DNA from: Methanocalculus sp.
GTDB lineage: Archaea > Halobacteriota > Methanomicrobia > Methanomicrobiales > Methanocorpusculaceae
Reading direction: 5' to 3'
Length of the DNA stretch: 64,000 nt
NCBI GenBank assembly: GCA_013329165.1
Contig: DUKV01000005.1
Location: forward strand, 1 to 64,000
The position numbers were made by a program, and so were the translations under genes. Shown piece after piece: positions 8,160-15,783 of the stretch (the first letter of the stretch is position 1; each line of letters starts with the position of its first letter). The notes under the pieces are model-generated. The model did no database searches and had not been told where the DNA came from. It saw nothing but the letters and a program-made list of their open reading frames with translations.

Positions 8160-8582
8160 ATGCGTCGCATCTCCTACCAGTTTCCAAATCGTTGTGATCT
8201 CGTCTTCGATCATGATGTGCCGTTCTCCCGTGCAGTCTCCTCAATATGCAGGATGAATGGAAAGCAGACCAACTTCAGAACAGATCTCGGGCTCTTCAAA
8301 CGTGAGATCAAAGTTGAAATCGCCTCAGAGAAGACAGGTTTTGAACCGGTCAAAACAGACAATGAGTTCCTGAAAGAGATCACCGAACGTGCGGATTTCA
8401 CGTTCAGGATCAGGGACACGCTTTTAAAAGGTGACGGCAGGTATCCCGCGGCAAACTATACCTTCCTCCTCAGAATCGATGACAGAGGGGGCAGGGTTGA
8501 ATGCTTCATTGTTCATGAGGGGAGATCCGGAGAGATCGACTCCCTTGATCTGAAGAACCTGCTGAAGGGTGCACTCAGTTGA
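8160..8582 (+). CDS. hypothetical protein, 140 aa
   Basis: No family is recognised. The product is soluble with mixed charge, has no signal peptide, and shows a plausible alternating alpha/beta pattern (for example FTFRIRDTLLKGDGRYP and YTFLLRIDD). Its stop overlaps the TTG start of the following DUF2240 gene, so the two probably act together or are at least co-expressed. A/T-rich ATCACATATACGAG upstream may hold the promoter. Confidence 0.6.
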   Translation: MRRISYQFPNRCDLVFDHDVPFSRAVSSICRMNGKQTNFRTDLGLFKREIKVEIASEKTGFEPVKTDNEFLKEITERADFTFRIRDTLLKGDGRYPAANYTFLLRIDDRGGRVECFIVHEGRSGEIDSLDLKNLLKGALS

Positions 8583-9058
8583 GCCTCAAAACGGTGGTGG
8601 CAGCAGCCTTCAGGCACCTGAGAAAAGAGCGGCTTCAAAAGGTCGAGTTTATCTATTACATCTCAATTGACCGCAAATGGATGAACAAGGATCAGGCCGC
8701 GCTCCTTCTCGAACGGGCGCGTGACGAGGGGCTGATCACCCAGGTGGATGGCGCCTGGATCCCGGCATTCGATCCCGCCGAAGTGGAGATACCGCTCGGG
8801 TTCAGACCTTCAGCCGATGTCCTTGAAAAGCATGATCCGGTTGAACGGCTTGTTGGTGAGATAGCACAGAAGGCAGGAGCCGATACAAAATCGATCTATG
8901 CCGAGATGAACATGATCATCTCAGATTCGTTCCATGGCAACCTGATGCCGGAAGCAGCAGTCGTGATCCTGGCACGGAGATATCAGGTTCCATTTGGGAA
9001 ATACAGAGCCGAACTCTCAGAACAGCTCATTCAAAAAGCACAGAAAAAAACAGAATAG
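8579..9058 (+). CDS. DUF2240 family protein
   Basis: The 159-residue product carries EFIYYISIDRKWMNKDQAA and PAFDPAEVEIPLGFRP, the conserved blocks of the archaeal DUF2240 family. The family has no assigned function; the N-terminal half looks like a winged-helix fold. The start is TTG at 8579, overlapping the previous stop as TTGA, with AAGGGTG about seven bases upstream. A later in-frame GTG is possible but would remove conserved residues. Confidence 0.8.
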   Translation: MSLKTVVAAAFRHLRKERLQKVEFIYYISIDRKWMNKDQAALLLERARDEGLITQVDGAWIPAFDPAEVEIPLGFRPSADVLEKHDPVERLVGEIAQKAGADTKSIYAEMNMIISDSFHGNLMPEAAVVILARRYQVPFGKYRAELSEQLIQKAQKKTE

Positions 9059-9067
9059 AGAAGAGGC

Positions 9068-9469
9068 TCACTCTTCAGCCTTTTCTTCTTTTGGAGTAAA
9101 GATATCAGCAAGAGGAGTTTTTCCGTATTCAACAACCTTCACATTGATCTGGACGAAGTCCTGTGTGATCTCTGATCCGCGGACGGTCTTTCGTCTCCGC
9201 TCGCCTTTCTTTGTCGGATTAAAACCAACACCACCTCCAAGAAGAAGATGGCGGCGGGACGAGCCGGGAAGCCCTTTCCGTGCGGGAATTCCGGTTTTGT
9301 CACTACCTCCGGTGATCTCAACACGATACCCGTCAAGACCGATTGTACCACCATCAATCCTTGATGAGATTGTCTTTCCGATAAAGGCGCCAGCGGCACC
9401 TCCACCAGCTACCGTATTGTAGGAACGGCCGGTCTGTGGATCCGATACAACAATTTTTAAATCAACCAT
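9068..9469 (-). CDS. rps6e: 30S ribosomal protein S6e
   Basis: The product starts MVDLKIVVSDPQTGRSY, followed by the glycine-rich GGGAAGAFIGKTI and GGSDKTGIPARKGLPGS, which are S6e signatures. I chose ATG 9469 because archaeal S6e begins with this sequence; four extra codons upstream are possible. It is a small-subunit protein near the mRNA path. It lies just downstream of infB on the same strand, the usual archaeal S6e-aIF5B neighbourhood. Confidence 0.96.
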   Translation of the reverse strand: MVDLKIVVSDPQTGRSYNTVAGGGAAGAFIGKTISSRIDGGTIGLDGYRVEITGGSDKTGIPARKGLPGSSRRHLLLGGGVGFNPTKKGERRRKTVRGSEITQDFVQINVKVVEYGKTPLADIFTPKEEKAEE

Positions 9470-9538
9470 GTATTGAAACAACTCCTCGTTCTATTTCGAA
9501 ACCGAAGTACCCATACTGTTTGAGTGTCCGGGTTTATA

Positions 9539-11314
9539 CTACTTACCCCAGAAGGGATTCTCCTTCCTCCTGATCATGGCATACTCGGCAAGGGCTTCCT
9601 GTGAACTGATAGTAATATGCGGCATCATCTCGGTCTCAAGCACCTTCACATGCCGCTCCGGAATCTGGACATAGAGGATATCCCCGACATTGATCTGCCT
9701 GCCAACCGTCGGACCGTCAATCGAGACGGCGATCTCCATCCCTTCTGTCGCCTCGGTGACCGTCTCACCTTTATCCTGCATCATCTTGAGCGTTCCTACC
9801 GTGCGACCGTCAGGTGCCATCAGATCAACCTTCGGCCTGAGAAGACCCCCCAGGATGCGGACACCGACAACTGCGGGGCCGCTCTGCCTGAAGACACAGT
9901 TGGGGAGGAGCTGGAACTTTGCAGGCATGACCACCGCTTCAAACTGCCGGGCCTTCTGACGCCTGACCTGCTCATCACGCCACTCGACATACTCATCGAT
10001 CACCCGGTAGATGATATCGCCGGAGAAGACGACGATATCAGAATACCGGCTATCCTTCAGCATCTCGGCAACATCAGGAAGGATATCGGTATTGAATGAG
10101 ATGATCACCTTATGGAGCGGATCGCGCATCGTCTCAAGTTCAATGATATCGTGCCTGCTGACAGGACCCACATCGGCACGCATGATCTCGATCTCCTTTA
10201 CCTCCAGTTCCTTTGAGAGCGCCTCAAGCGCCCCTATCGTATCGGCTTTGATACTGATCCCAATGCCTGAGAGGGAGATATTTGCAGCCTGCATCTCGGC
10301 ATCGATTGCATCAATCACCTCCTGCCGGTTTCCTTTCACTGCCCTGAGGGGCGATCCCGAGATCACGTCATCAAGATTTGGGGCAGAGAGCTTGATCCCG
10401 GCTGCCGCGGTCACGGACTTTACCCGTTCAAACCGATCTTCGATTAAGATCTCCTTCATCGGCCTTGGTTTCAGGAGTGAGCGGATCTTTGTGACGATAC
10501 ACCCGTGTGATCCGGCAACGGCAATCTCATCACCGACCGAAAGGGTACCATCATAGAGGATCAAATCGAGGGTCATCCCAAGGCCGCGCTCTTCCTTCAC
10601 CTCAAGGACCGTGCCCTGACCAGGGCCGTCGACCGTTATCCTGAGCGATTCGGTGAGATACCGCTGGGCAAGGCCGATCATCACCATAAGAAGATCCGGG
10701 ACACCCTCGCCGGTAATCCCCGAAGAGGGGACGATGGCAATATTACGTGCAAAATCCCTGATACGATCGTAGCGTTCCGAGTTGAACCCGAGATCCGAGA
10801 GCGTCCCGACGAGCTCATACAGGCGGGTTTCAAGGATACCCTGGACCCGTTCGTTCTGTTGTGCAAATGTCTTCTGGAAGGGTTCATTCTCGTGGACACG
10901 CCATCCGGGTATCCGGTCCACCTTCGTTGCCGCAATGACAAACGGAGTCTTACAGTTTTTCAGGATCTGGAGCGCTTCCCGGGTCTGCTGCTTGAACCCC
11001 TCATTGATATCAACAACAAGGATAGCAATCTCCGCGAGCGCCCCACCCCGCGCCCTGAGGGTGGTGAAAGCACGGTGGCCCGGAGTATCGATGAAGAGGA
11101 GACCGGGGATGTTAATCTCGGTTTCATCAGAAACCCCGCTCATCTCGCGTATTGATTCTATTGGTATCAGTGTCGCCCCGATATGCTGGGTGATGGCTCC
11201 GGCTTCCGAGTCAACAACCTGGGAACCCCGGATCTTATCCAGAAGCGATGTCTTGCCGTGGTCGACATGGCCAAGTACACAGACGATCGGTGTTCTGATA
11301 TTCTTCTTTGCCAT
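9539..11314 (-). CDS. infB: translation initiation factor aIF5B (IF-2 family)
   Basis: This GTPase promotes subunit joining and initiator tRNA placement. It has the G1 motif GHVDHGKTS at residues 15-23, G3 DTPGHRAF, G4 as TKVD, then the beta-barrel domain II, alpha/beta domain III and domain IV near the C-terminus (residues 460-591). The length of 591 residues is typical for archaeal aIF5B without the eukaryotic N-terminal extension. No intein is present. Confidence 0.97.
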   Translation of the reverse strand: MAKKNIRTPIVCVLGHVDHGKTSLLDKIRGSQVVDSEAGAITQHIGATLIPIESIREMSGVSDETEINIPGLLFIDTPGHRAFTTLRARGGALAEIAILVVDINEGFKQQTREALQILKNCKTPFVIAATKVDRIPGWRVHENEPFQKTFAQQNERVQGILETRLYELVGTLSDLGFNSERYDRIRDFARNIAIVPSSGITGEGVPDLLMVMIGLAQRYLTESLRITVDGPGQGTVLEVKEERGLGMTLDLILYDGTLSVGDEIAVAGSHGCIVTKIRSLLKPRPMKEILIEDRFERVKSVTAAAGIKLSAPNLDDVISGSPLRAVKGNRQEVIDAIDAEMQAANISLSGIGISIKADTIGALEALSKELEVKEIEIMRADVGPVSRHDIIELETMRDPLHKVIISFNTDILPDVAEMLKDSRYSDIVVFSGDIIYRVIDEYVEWRDEQVRRQKARQFEAVVMPAKFQLLPNCVFRQSGPAVVGVRILGGLLRPKVDLMAPDGRTVGTLKMMQDKGETVTEATEGMEIAVSIDGPTVGRQINVGDILYVQIPERHVKVLETEMMPHITISSQEALAEYAMIRRKENPFWGK

Positions 11315-11494
11315 TTCTCCATCCCCCTCCGAAAAGCCGTGATCTGCCGGATAACCCCGAAAAGTGATAGTCTATAACGCATTCGGAGTATTAAAATTCT
11401 TGTGAGAGCCCTTGATGAATCTCGTATGAGAGACCGGCAGGGGGCAATCCGTTAGGTTCAATACAGTTTACTAATAATTATAATGAGCATTTAT

Positions 11495-11567
11495 GCTAGG
11501 GTAGGGTAGCTGGACATCCTATAGGACTGTGGATCCTTTGACCCGGGTTCGAGTCCCGGCCCTGGCC
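11495..11567 (+). tRNA. tRNA-His (GTG)
   Basis: Acceptor GCTAGGG (11495-11501) pairs with CCCTGGC (11560-11566), followed by discriminator C at 11567, as expected for tRNA-His. T arm: CCGGG-TTCGAGT-CCCGG. Anticodon loop CTGTGGA gives GUG. The base before the acceptor (11494) is T, so the G-1 that marks tRNA-His is not encoded. The anticodon stem has a mismatch at its outer pair. CCA is not encoded. Confidence 0.85.
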
Positions 11568-11676
11568 TGAATCACCTTTTTAACACAATTCATCTGTTTC
11601 AGGGTATCCGCTCTCTGTATCATTCGCAAGAGATTCAGATCTATCACACGTCGCCGCCCCCTCTTCCCTCACACCG

Positions 11677-11689
11677 TTATCTATAAAAG
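11677..11689 (+). promoter_or_regulatory. TATA element of cooS
   Basis: TTATCTATAAAAG matches an archaeal TATA box with the 3' A-rich edge. Transcription would be expected to start near 11710-11715, immediately before a hairpin-forming sequence and about 45 bases upstream of the cooS ATG. Confidence 0.5.
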
Positions 11690-11710
11690 CCCATGCGCTC
11701 TTTCATCGCT

Positions 11711-11735
11711 ATGAGATGAGGATAAAGCATCTCAT
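11711..11735 (+). promoter_or_regulatory. inverted repeat in the cooS leader
   Basis: ATGAGATG (11711-11718) and CATCTCAT (11728-11735) form a perfect 8-bp inverted repeat around a 9-base loop. It lies at the predicted 5' end of the cooS mRNA and just upstream of its ribosome-binding site GGAGTG. It could be an operator over the start site or an mRNA 5' hairpin. Confidence 0.45.
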
Positions 11736-11755
11736 CAACCTGGAGTGAAGTTAAC

Positions 11756-13723
11756 ATGTCTGATGAAGCAAAGAAGCCAAAACCACAGCTTGTTGGGGAA
11801 CGTATGGAGACCTGCGAGCTTGACCGGGCAAAGATGTCGCTCATGAACCCGAAAGTAATCTCCGAGAAGGTGGAAGAGCGGACGATTGATGAGCTGGCGA
11901 AGAAGACGATTGAGCACTGCCTGAAAGAAGGTATCGAGACCGTCTGGGACAGGAGCGAGATGCAGGAGCCGCATTGCAAATGGTGTTCAACCGGCCTCTC
12001 CTGCAGCAGGTGTACCATGGGGCCGTGCCGGATCATCCCTGAGCGGAACCGGGTGCGGGGCGTCTGCGGGGCAGATGCCGATCTGATCGTCGCCCGCAAC
12101 CTGCTTGATATGCTCACAACCGGTGCAGCCGCCCATTCCGATCATGGGAGGGAGATTGCAGAAACGCTATTGCTTGTAGGTAAAGGAGAAGGCAGCGGCT
12201 ATACTATTAAGGACACTGAAAAGCTGTTTGCCATTGCAGAAGAGTACAATATCCCGACCGACCGTGCAGCAATCGAGGTGGCCCACGATCTTGCTCTTGC
12301 TTTCCTTGAAGAGTTCGGGACGATCAAAGGCGAGCTTGAGCTCTGCCGGAGGGCCCCGGAAGCGACATACGCCATCTGGGAAAAGGCGGGGATCCTGCCA
12401 CGTGGCATTGACCGGGAGATCGTTGAGGCGATGCACCGTGTCCATATGGGTGTCGGGGCACAGTATGCCAACATGCTCCTCCATGGCCTCAGGGCGGCCC
12501 TTGCTGACGGGTGGGGCGGATCGATGATCGGGACAGAGGTATCCGACATCCTCTTCGGCACCCCGACACCTGTTGAGTCGATGATGAACCTCGGCGTCAT
12601 CAAGGAGGATCAGGTCAATATCACGCTCCATGGCCATAACCCGATGTTATCGGAGATGATCGTTGAGGCTGCGGAGAGCGAGGCGATGCAGGCACTCGCA
12701 AAGAAGAACGGAGCAACCGGCATCAACCTCATCGGCCTCTGCTGTACCGGCAACGAGCTGCTGATGCGGCGCGGCATCCCGATGGCGGGGAACCACTTCA
12801 ACCAGGAGCTGGTTATCGCAACAGGTGCGCTGGATGCGATGATCGTGGATTACCAGTGTATCTTCCCGTCACTCCCGCGAACCGCAAGCTGCTTCCATAC
12901 GAAAGTTATCTCAACAAGCCCGAAGGCAAAGATACCCGGATCCTATCATGTCGAGTTCTCACCTGAGAATGCCCGTGCGGCAGCAGAGGTGATTGTCCAG
13001 ACCGCTGTCGAGAACTTCAAAAACAGGGAGCCGGAGAAGATCTTCATACCGGGAAAACCTGTTGCAGTAACAGCAGGCTTCTCGGTGGAGGCGATCACAG
13101 CGGCACTCGGGGGAACACTCCAGCCGCTCATCGATGCGATCGCAAGCGGAAAGATCAGGGGTGCTGTTGGGATCGTCGGATGCAATAACCCAAAGATCAA
13201 GCATGACTACGGACACGTAACTCTTGCAAAGGAGCTGATCAAGCATGATATCCTCTGTGTTGAGACCGGGTGTGCGGCGGTTGCCTCAGGAAAGGCAGGC
13301 CTGCTGACACCGGATGCCTGCTTCCTCGCAGGGGACGGTCTGAAAGGGATCTGTAAAGCAGTCGGCATCCCGCCGGTTCTCCACATGGGCTCCTGCGTGG
13401 ACTGTTCGAGAATCCTTGTCCTCCTCTCTGCACTTGGAAACGCTCTCGGTGTCGGCATCCACCAGCTCCCGGTTGCAGGTGCGGCACCCGAATGGTATTC
13501 GCCAAAGGCGGTATCCATAGGATCATACTTTGTGGCATCCGGCGTCTACACCGTGCTTGGACCGATGCCGAATATCAGCGGAAGCCCCGCTGTTGTCGAT
13601 CTCCTCACAAACGGACTGGAGGGAGTGGTGAATGCGAAGTTTGCAGTGGAGCCCGATCCGGTAAAGGCAGCAGAGCTGATCATCACGCATATCGAAGAGA
13701 AGAGGAAGGCGCTTGGCATCTGA
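11756..13723 (+). CDS. cooS: anaerobic Ni-Fe carbon monoxide dehydrogenase, catalytic subunit
   Basis: CooS interconverts CO and CO2 at the [NiFe4S4] C cluster. The 655-residue length is typical. The N-terminal CKWCSTGLSCSRCTMGPC supplies the D and B clusters. C-cluster ligands are visible in order: His in LHGHNPM, Cys in GLCCTGNELLM, DYQCIFPS, GIVGCNNPK, VETGCAAVASGK and MGSCVDCSR. This is the monofunctional type, not the CdhA subunit of the acetyl-CoA decarbonylase complex. GGAGTG lies eight bases before the ATG. cooC follows directly; no ferredoxin-like CooF or hydrogenase gene is adjacent. Confidence 0.96.
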   Translation: MSDEAKKPKPQLVGERMETCELDRAKMSLMNPKVISEKVEERTIDELAKKTIEHCLKEGIETVWDRSEMQEPHCKWCSTGLSCSRCTMGPCRIIPERNRVRGVCGADADLIVARNLLDMLTTGAAAHSDHGREIAETLLLVGKGEGSGYTIKDTEKLFAIAEEYNIPTDRAAIEVAHDLALAFLEEFGTIKGELELCRRAPEATYAIWEKAGILPRGIDREIVEAMHRVHMGVGAQYANMLLHGLRAALADGWGGSMIGTEVSDILFGTPTPVESMMNLGVIKEDQVNITLHGHNPMLSEMIVEAAESEAMQALAKKNGATGINLIGLCCTGNELLMRRGIPMAGNHFNQELVIATGALDAMIVDYQCIFPSLPRTASCFHTKVISTSPKAKIPGSYHVEFSPENARAAAEVIVQTAVENFKNREPEKIFIPGKPVAVTAGFSVEAITAALGGTLQPLIDAIASGKIRGAVGIVGCNNPKIKHDYGHVTLAKELIKHDILCVETGCAAVASGKAGLLTPDACFLAGDGLKGICKAVGIPPVLHMGSCVDCSRILVLLSALGNALGVGIHQLPVAGAAPEWYSPKAVSIGSYFVASGVYTVLGPMPNISGSPAVVDLLTNGLEGVVNAKFAVEPDPVKAAELIITHIEEKRKALGI

Positions 13724-13724
13724 G

Positions 13725-14546
13725 ATGAAACAGCAGGTTCGGCTGAGAAGACGGAAAATTCAGGGGCCATTATCCGGTCTCCGGGTGATCGTCACCGGAA
13801 AAGGGGGTGTCGGGAAGACCACCTTCACCGCCCTCCTTGCCGGTGAGCTGAAACAAAGAGGGCTCTCTGTCCTTGCGATCGATGCCGATCCACAGGAAGA
13901 TCTCGCGTATTCACTGGGATTCTCTCCCGCTGAGATTGTACCGGTAACGATGAACAGGGCATATCTCGAGGAGAAGGTCGGATCCGGAGGGATCATTAAT
14001 CTCAACCCCGATCTCTCGGATATTGTCACCCGCTGTGGTACCAGAAGAGCAGACGGGATCGGCCTCCTCGTCATGGGCACTGTGGACTCCGCCGGGGGCG
14101 GCTGCCTCTGCCCTGAGAATACCATCATCAGGAGTATCGCGAGGCAGGTTCGCGTAAAGGATGGTGAGGCGATCCTGATGGACACCCCCGCCGGACTTGA
14201 ACATTTCGGCCGTGGGCTTGGCAGGGGCTTTTCACACCTGATCGCAGTATCCGAGCCGACCGCACAGGCACTCAGAACTGCATGCAGGACCGCCGAACTC
14301 GCAGGCGAACTGGGCATTCAAAACCGGCTCCTTGTCATCAACAAAATTCGGAATGAAGAAGAGTTCCAGAGATCCCGTGAGATTCTCGGAGATACAGACC
14401 TTTTTGCAGAGGTTTTCCGGCTTCCCTATGATGAAAGGCTCACCAGACAGAAAGAACTGACAGCACTCACAGCCGGAGAGGAGAGTCCGCTCACAGAAGC
14501 CATTGGAGGGATCGCTACCCTGCTGATAAAAAAAGAGAGGGAATGA
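13725..14546 (+). CDS. cooC: CO dehydrogenase maturation ATPase
   Basis: CooC is a MinD/SIMIBI-type ATPase that helps insert nickel into CooS. The deviant Walker A GKGGVGKTT is near residue 23, a D-A-D-P switch follows, and GGGCLCPEN holds the C-x-C nickel-binding motif. VINKIRNEEE is the base-recognition region. About 20 basic N-terminal residues precede the ATPase fold. I chose ATG 13725 just after the cooS stop; a TTG at 13713, overlapping cooS and closer to AGGAAGG, is an alternative. Confidence 0.92.
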   Translation: MKQQVRLRRRKIQGPLSGLRVIVTGKGGVGKTTFTALLAGELKQRGLSVLAIDADPQEDLAYSLGFSPAEIVPVTMNRAYLEEKVGSGGIINLNPDLSDIVTRCGTRRADGIGLLVMGTVDSAGGGCLCPENTIIRSIARQVRVKDGEAILMDTPAGLEHFGRGLGRGFSHLIAVSEPTAQALRTACRTAELAGELGIQNRLLVINKIRNEEEFQRSREILGDTDLFAEVFRLPYDERLTRQKELTALTAGEESPLTEAIGGIATLLIKKERE

Positions 14547-14550
14547 GTAT

Positions 14551-15021
14551 TCAGATCAGCGTTGCCGAGATGATCTTCACGTCCGTCTTTGGACGGTCGT
14601 TGGCACCGGTCTTCGTCTTGCCGATGGCATTGACAACATCGATCCCGTCCACGACCTGCCCAAAGACCGGGTGCTTTGCGTCAAGGTAAGTATTGTCGAC
14701 CAGGTTGATGAAGAACTGGCTGCCTCCGGTGTTCGGGCCGGCATTTGCCATTGCAATCGTTCCACGGAGATTCTTCCTCTTCGGCGAGAACTCATCTTTG
14801 ATGGTGTATCCGGGCCCGCCGGTACCTGTGCCTTTCGGATCGCCGCCCTGGATCATGAATCCGGCGATCACCCGGTGAAAGATGATCCCGTCATAGAAAC
14901 CCTTCTTCACAAGGCTCGCAAAGTTTCCGGCTGTCACCGGCATATCATCAAAGAGCTCGATGGTGATATCGCCCATCGTCGTCTTCAGCAGAACCTTCTG
15001 TCCACTCTGTACATCAGTCAT
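14551..15021 (-). CDS. cyclophilin-type peptidyl-prolyl isomerase
   Basis: This is a 156-residue single-domain cyclophilin. Motifs FYDGIIFHRVIAGFMIQGGD (catalytic Arg in FHRV and the Q), MANAGPNTGGSQFFI and KHPVFGQVVDG cover the active site. It lacks a signal peptide, so it acts in the cytoplasm. I chose ATG 15021 (MTDVQSGQKVLLKTTMGDI); the open frame continues upstream to 15222 but that extension is unlike the family. It is convergent with cooC. Confidence 0.94.
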   Translation of the reverse strand: MTDVQSGQKVLLKTTMGDITIELFDDMPVTAGNFASLVKKGFYDGIIFHRVIAGFMIQGGDPKGTGTGGPGYTIKDEFSPKRKNLRGTIAMANAGPNTGGSQFFINLVDNTYLDAKHPVFGQVVDGIDVVNAIGKTKTGANDRPKTDVKIISATLI

Positions 15022-15210
15022 GTATAGTGGATATGCGAGTAAGAGTCGATAATGCTTCTCCAGAGCACCACTGTGCATATAATTCCTCAATGAGAGCATG
15101 CTCGGGAGCGAATGAGCCGCCGCCCCGTATCGGTCAGGAGAAGACGGGCGGGCAGACCCATCATCTACTCTTTCTGTTGTTGGGTAGGGATAACCAGGAC
15201 TCGAAGATTT

Positions 15211-15234
15211 TTCGGTTTTCATAGGAAAACCGAA
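15211..15234 (-). terminator. hairpin downstream of the PPC-domain gene
   Basis: TTCGGTTTTC (15211-15220) and GAAAACCGAA (15225-15234) form a perfect 10-bp stem with loop ATAG, extended by weaker outer pairing. It begins 15 bases after the stop of the minus-strand gene ending at 15250 and lies before the cyclophilin start, consistent with transcript termination or 3'-end protection. Confidence 0.5.
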
Positions 15235-15249
15235 GATCCTGATTCTGAA

Positions 15250-15696
15250 CTACCGGCGGTTCCCAAGCACAGGAAGTGCCGCTCCGATCCGGGGGTCATG
15301 GAGGCGTCTCCCCTCTATTCCGAGGGCTTCCCAGATGACCGCCTCAACCACCAGATAGACACGGCAGTCGGTTCTGAGGCAGCCGCAGACGGCATCACGG
15401 CCCCGTCCGGCGGCTGCGTGAAGATGGAGCGAGGGGCCGTCCTCACCCGGATAGATGGTGGCGGTGCCGAGGCACTCCCAGCCACCCTCGATCTGCTCCT
15501 TATGGGGCACCGGGGGGATCACCGCCTCCTCAGGGCCGGTTACCAGCCCGGCAGAATGGAGTGCTCCAAGAAAGGAGATGACCCCGTGGCTGATCTGCTG
15601 CTCCTGTACAAATGAACGGGCCGATTCGATCAGATCCTCGCCATCATCAAACCGGAGGAAGAAGACGCGGCCAACTGTGCCTTCCGAATACTGCAT
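15250..15696 (-). CDS. PPC/DUF296 domain protein
   Basis: The 148-residue product shows the PPC (DUF296) pattern: an N-terminal FLRFDDGEDLIESARSFV, then SHGVISFLGALHSAGL and SLHLHAAAGRGRDAVCG. Plant relatives carry AT-hooks, but prokaryotic ones such as this are stand-alone trimeric domains of unknown function, and H-x-H-A residues suggest a metal site. The extreme C-terminus is short. The gene stands between two divergent or convergent neighbours and is probably monocistronic. Confidence 0.85.
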   Translation of the reverse strand: MQYSEGTVGRVFFLRFDDGEDLIESARSFVQEQQISHGVISFLGALHSAGLVTGPEEAVIPPVPHKEQIEGGWECLGTATIYPGEDGPSLHLHAAAGRGRDAVCGCLRTDCRVYLVVEAVIWEALGIEGRRLHDPRIGAALPVLGNRR

Positions 15697-15783
15697 ATAC
15701 AGTAGTGTGCACCTGATCGTGGTTATGGTTTGGGATTATTGGATCAATAGAGGTAAGAACTTCCAAATGAGTACCTCATCATA

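Noticed and set aside
15022-15222. Long N-terminal extension of the cyclophilin
   Set aside because: The extension is unrelated to the family and runs into the hairpin region; ATG 15021 gives a standard cyclophilin.
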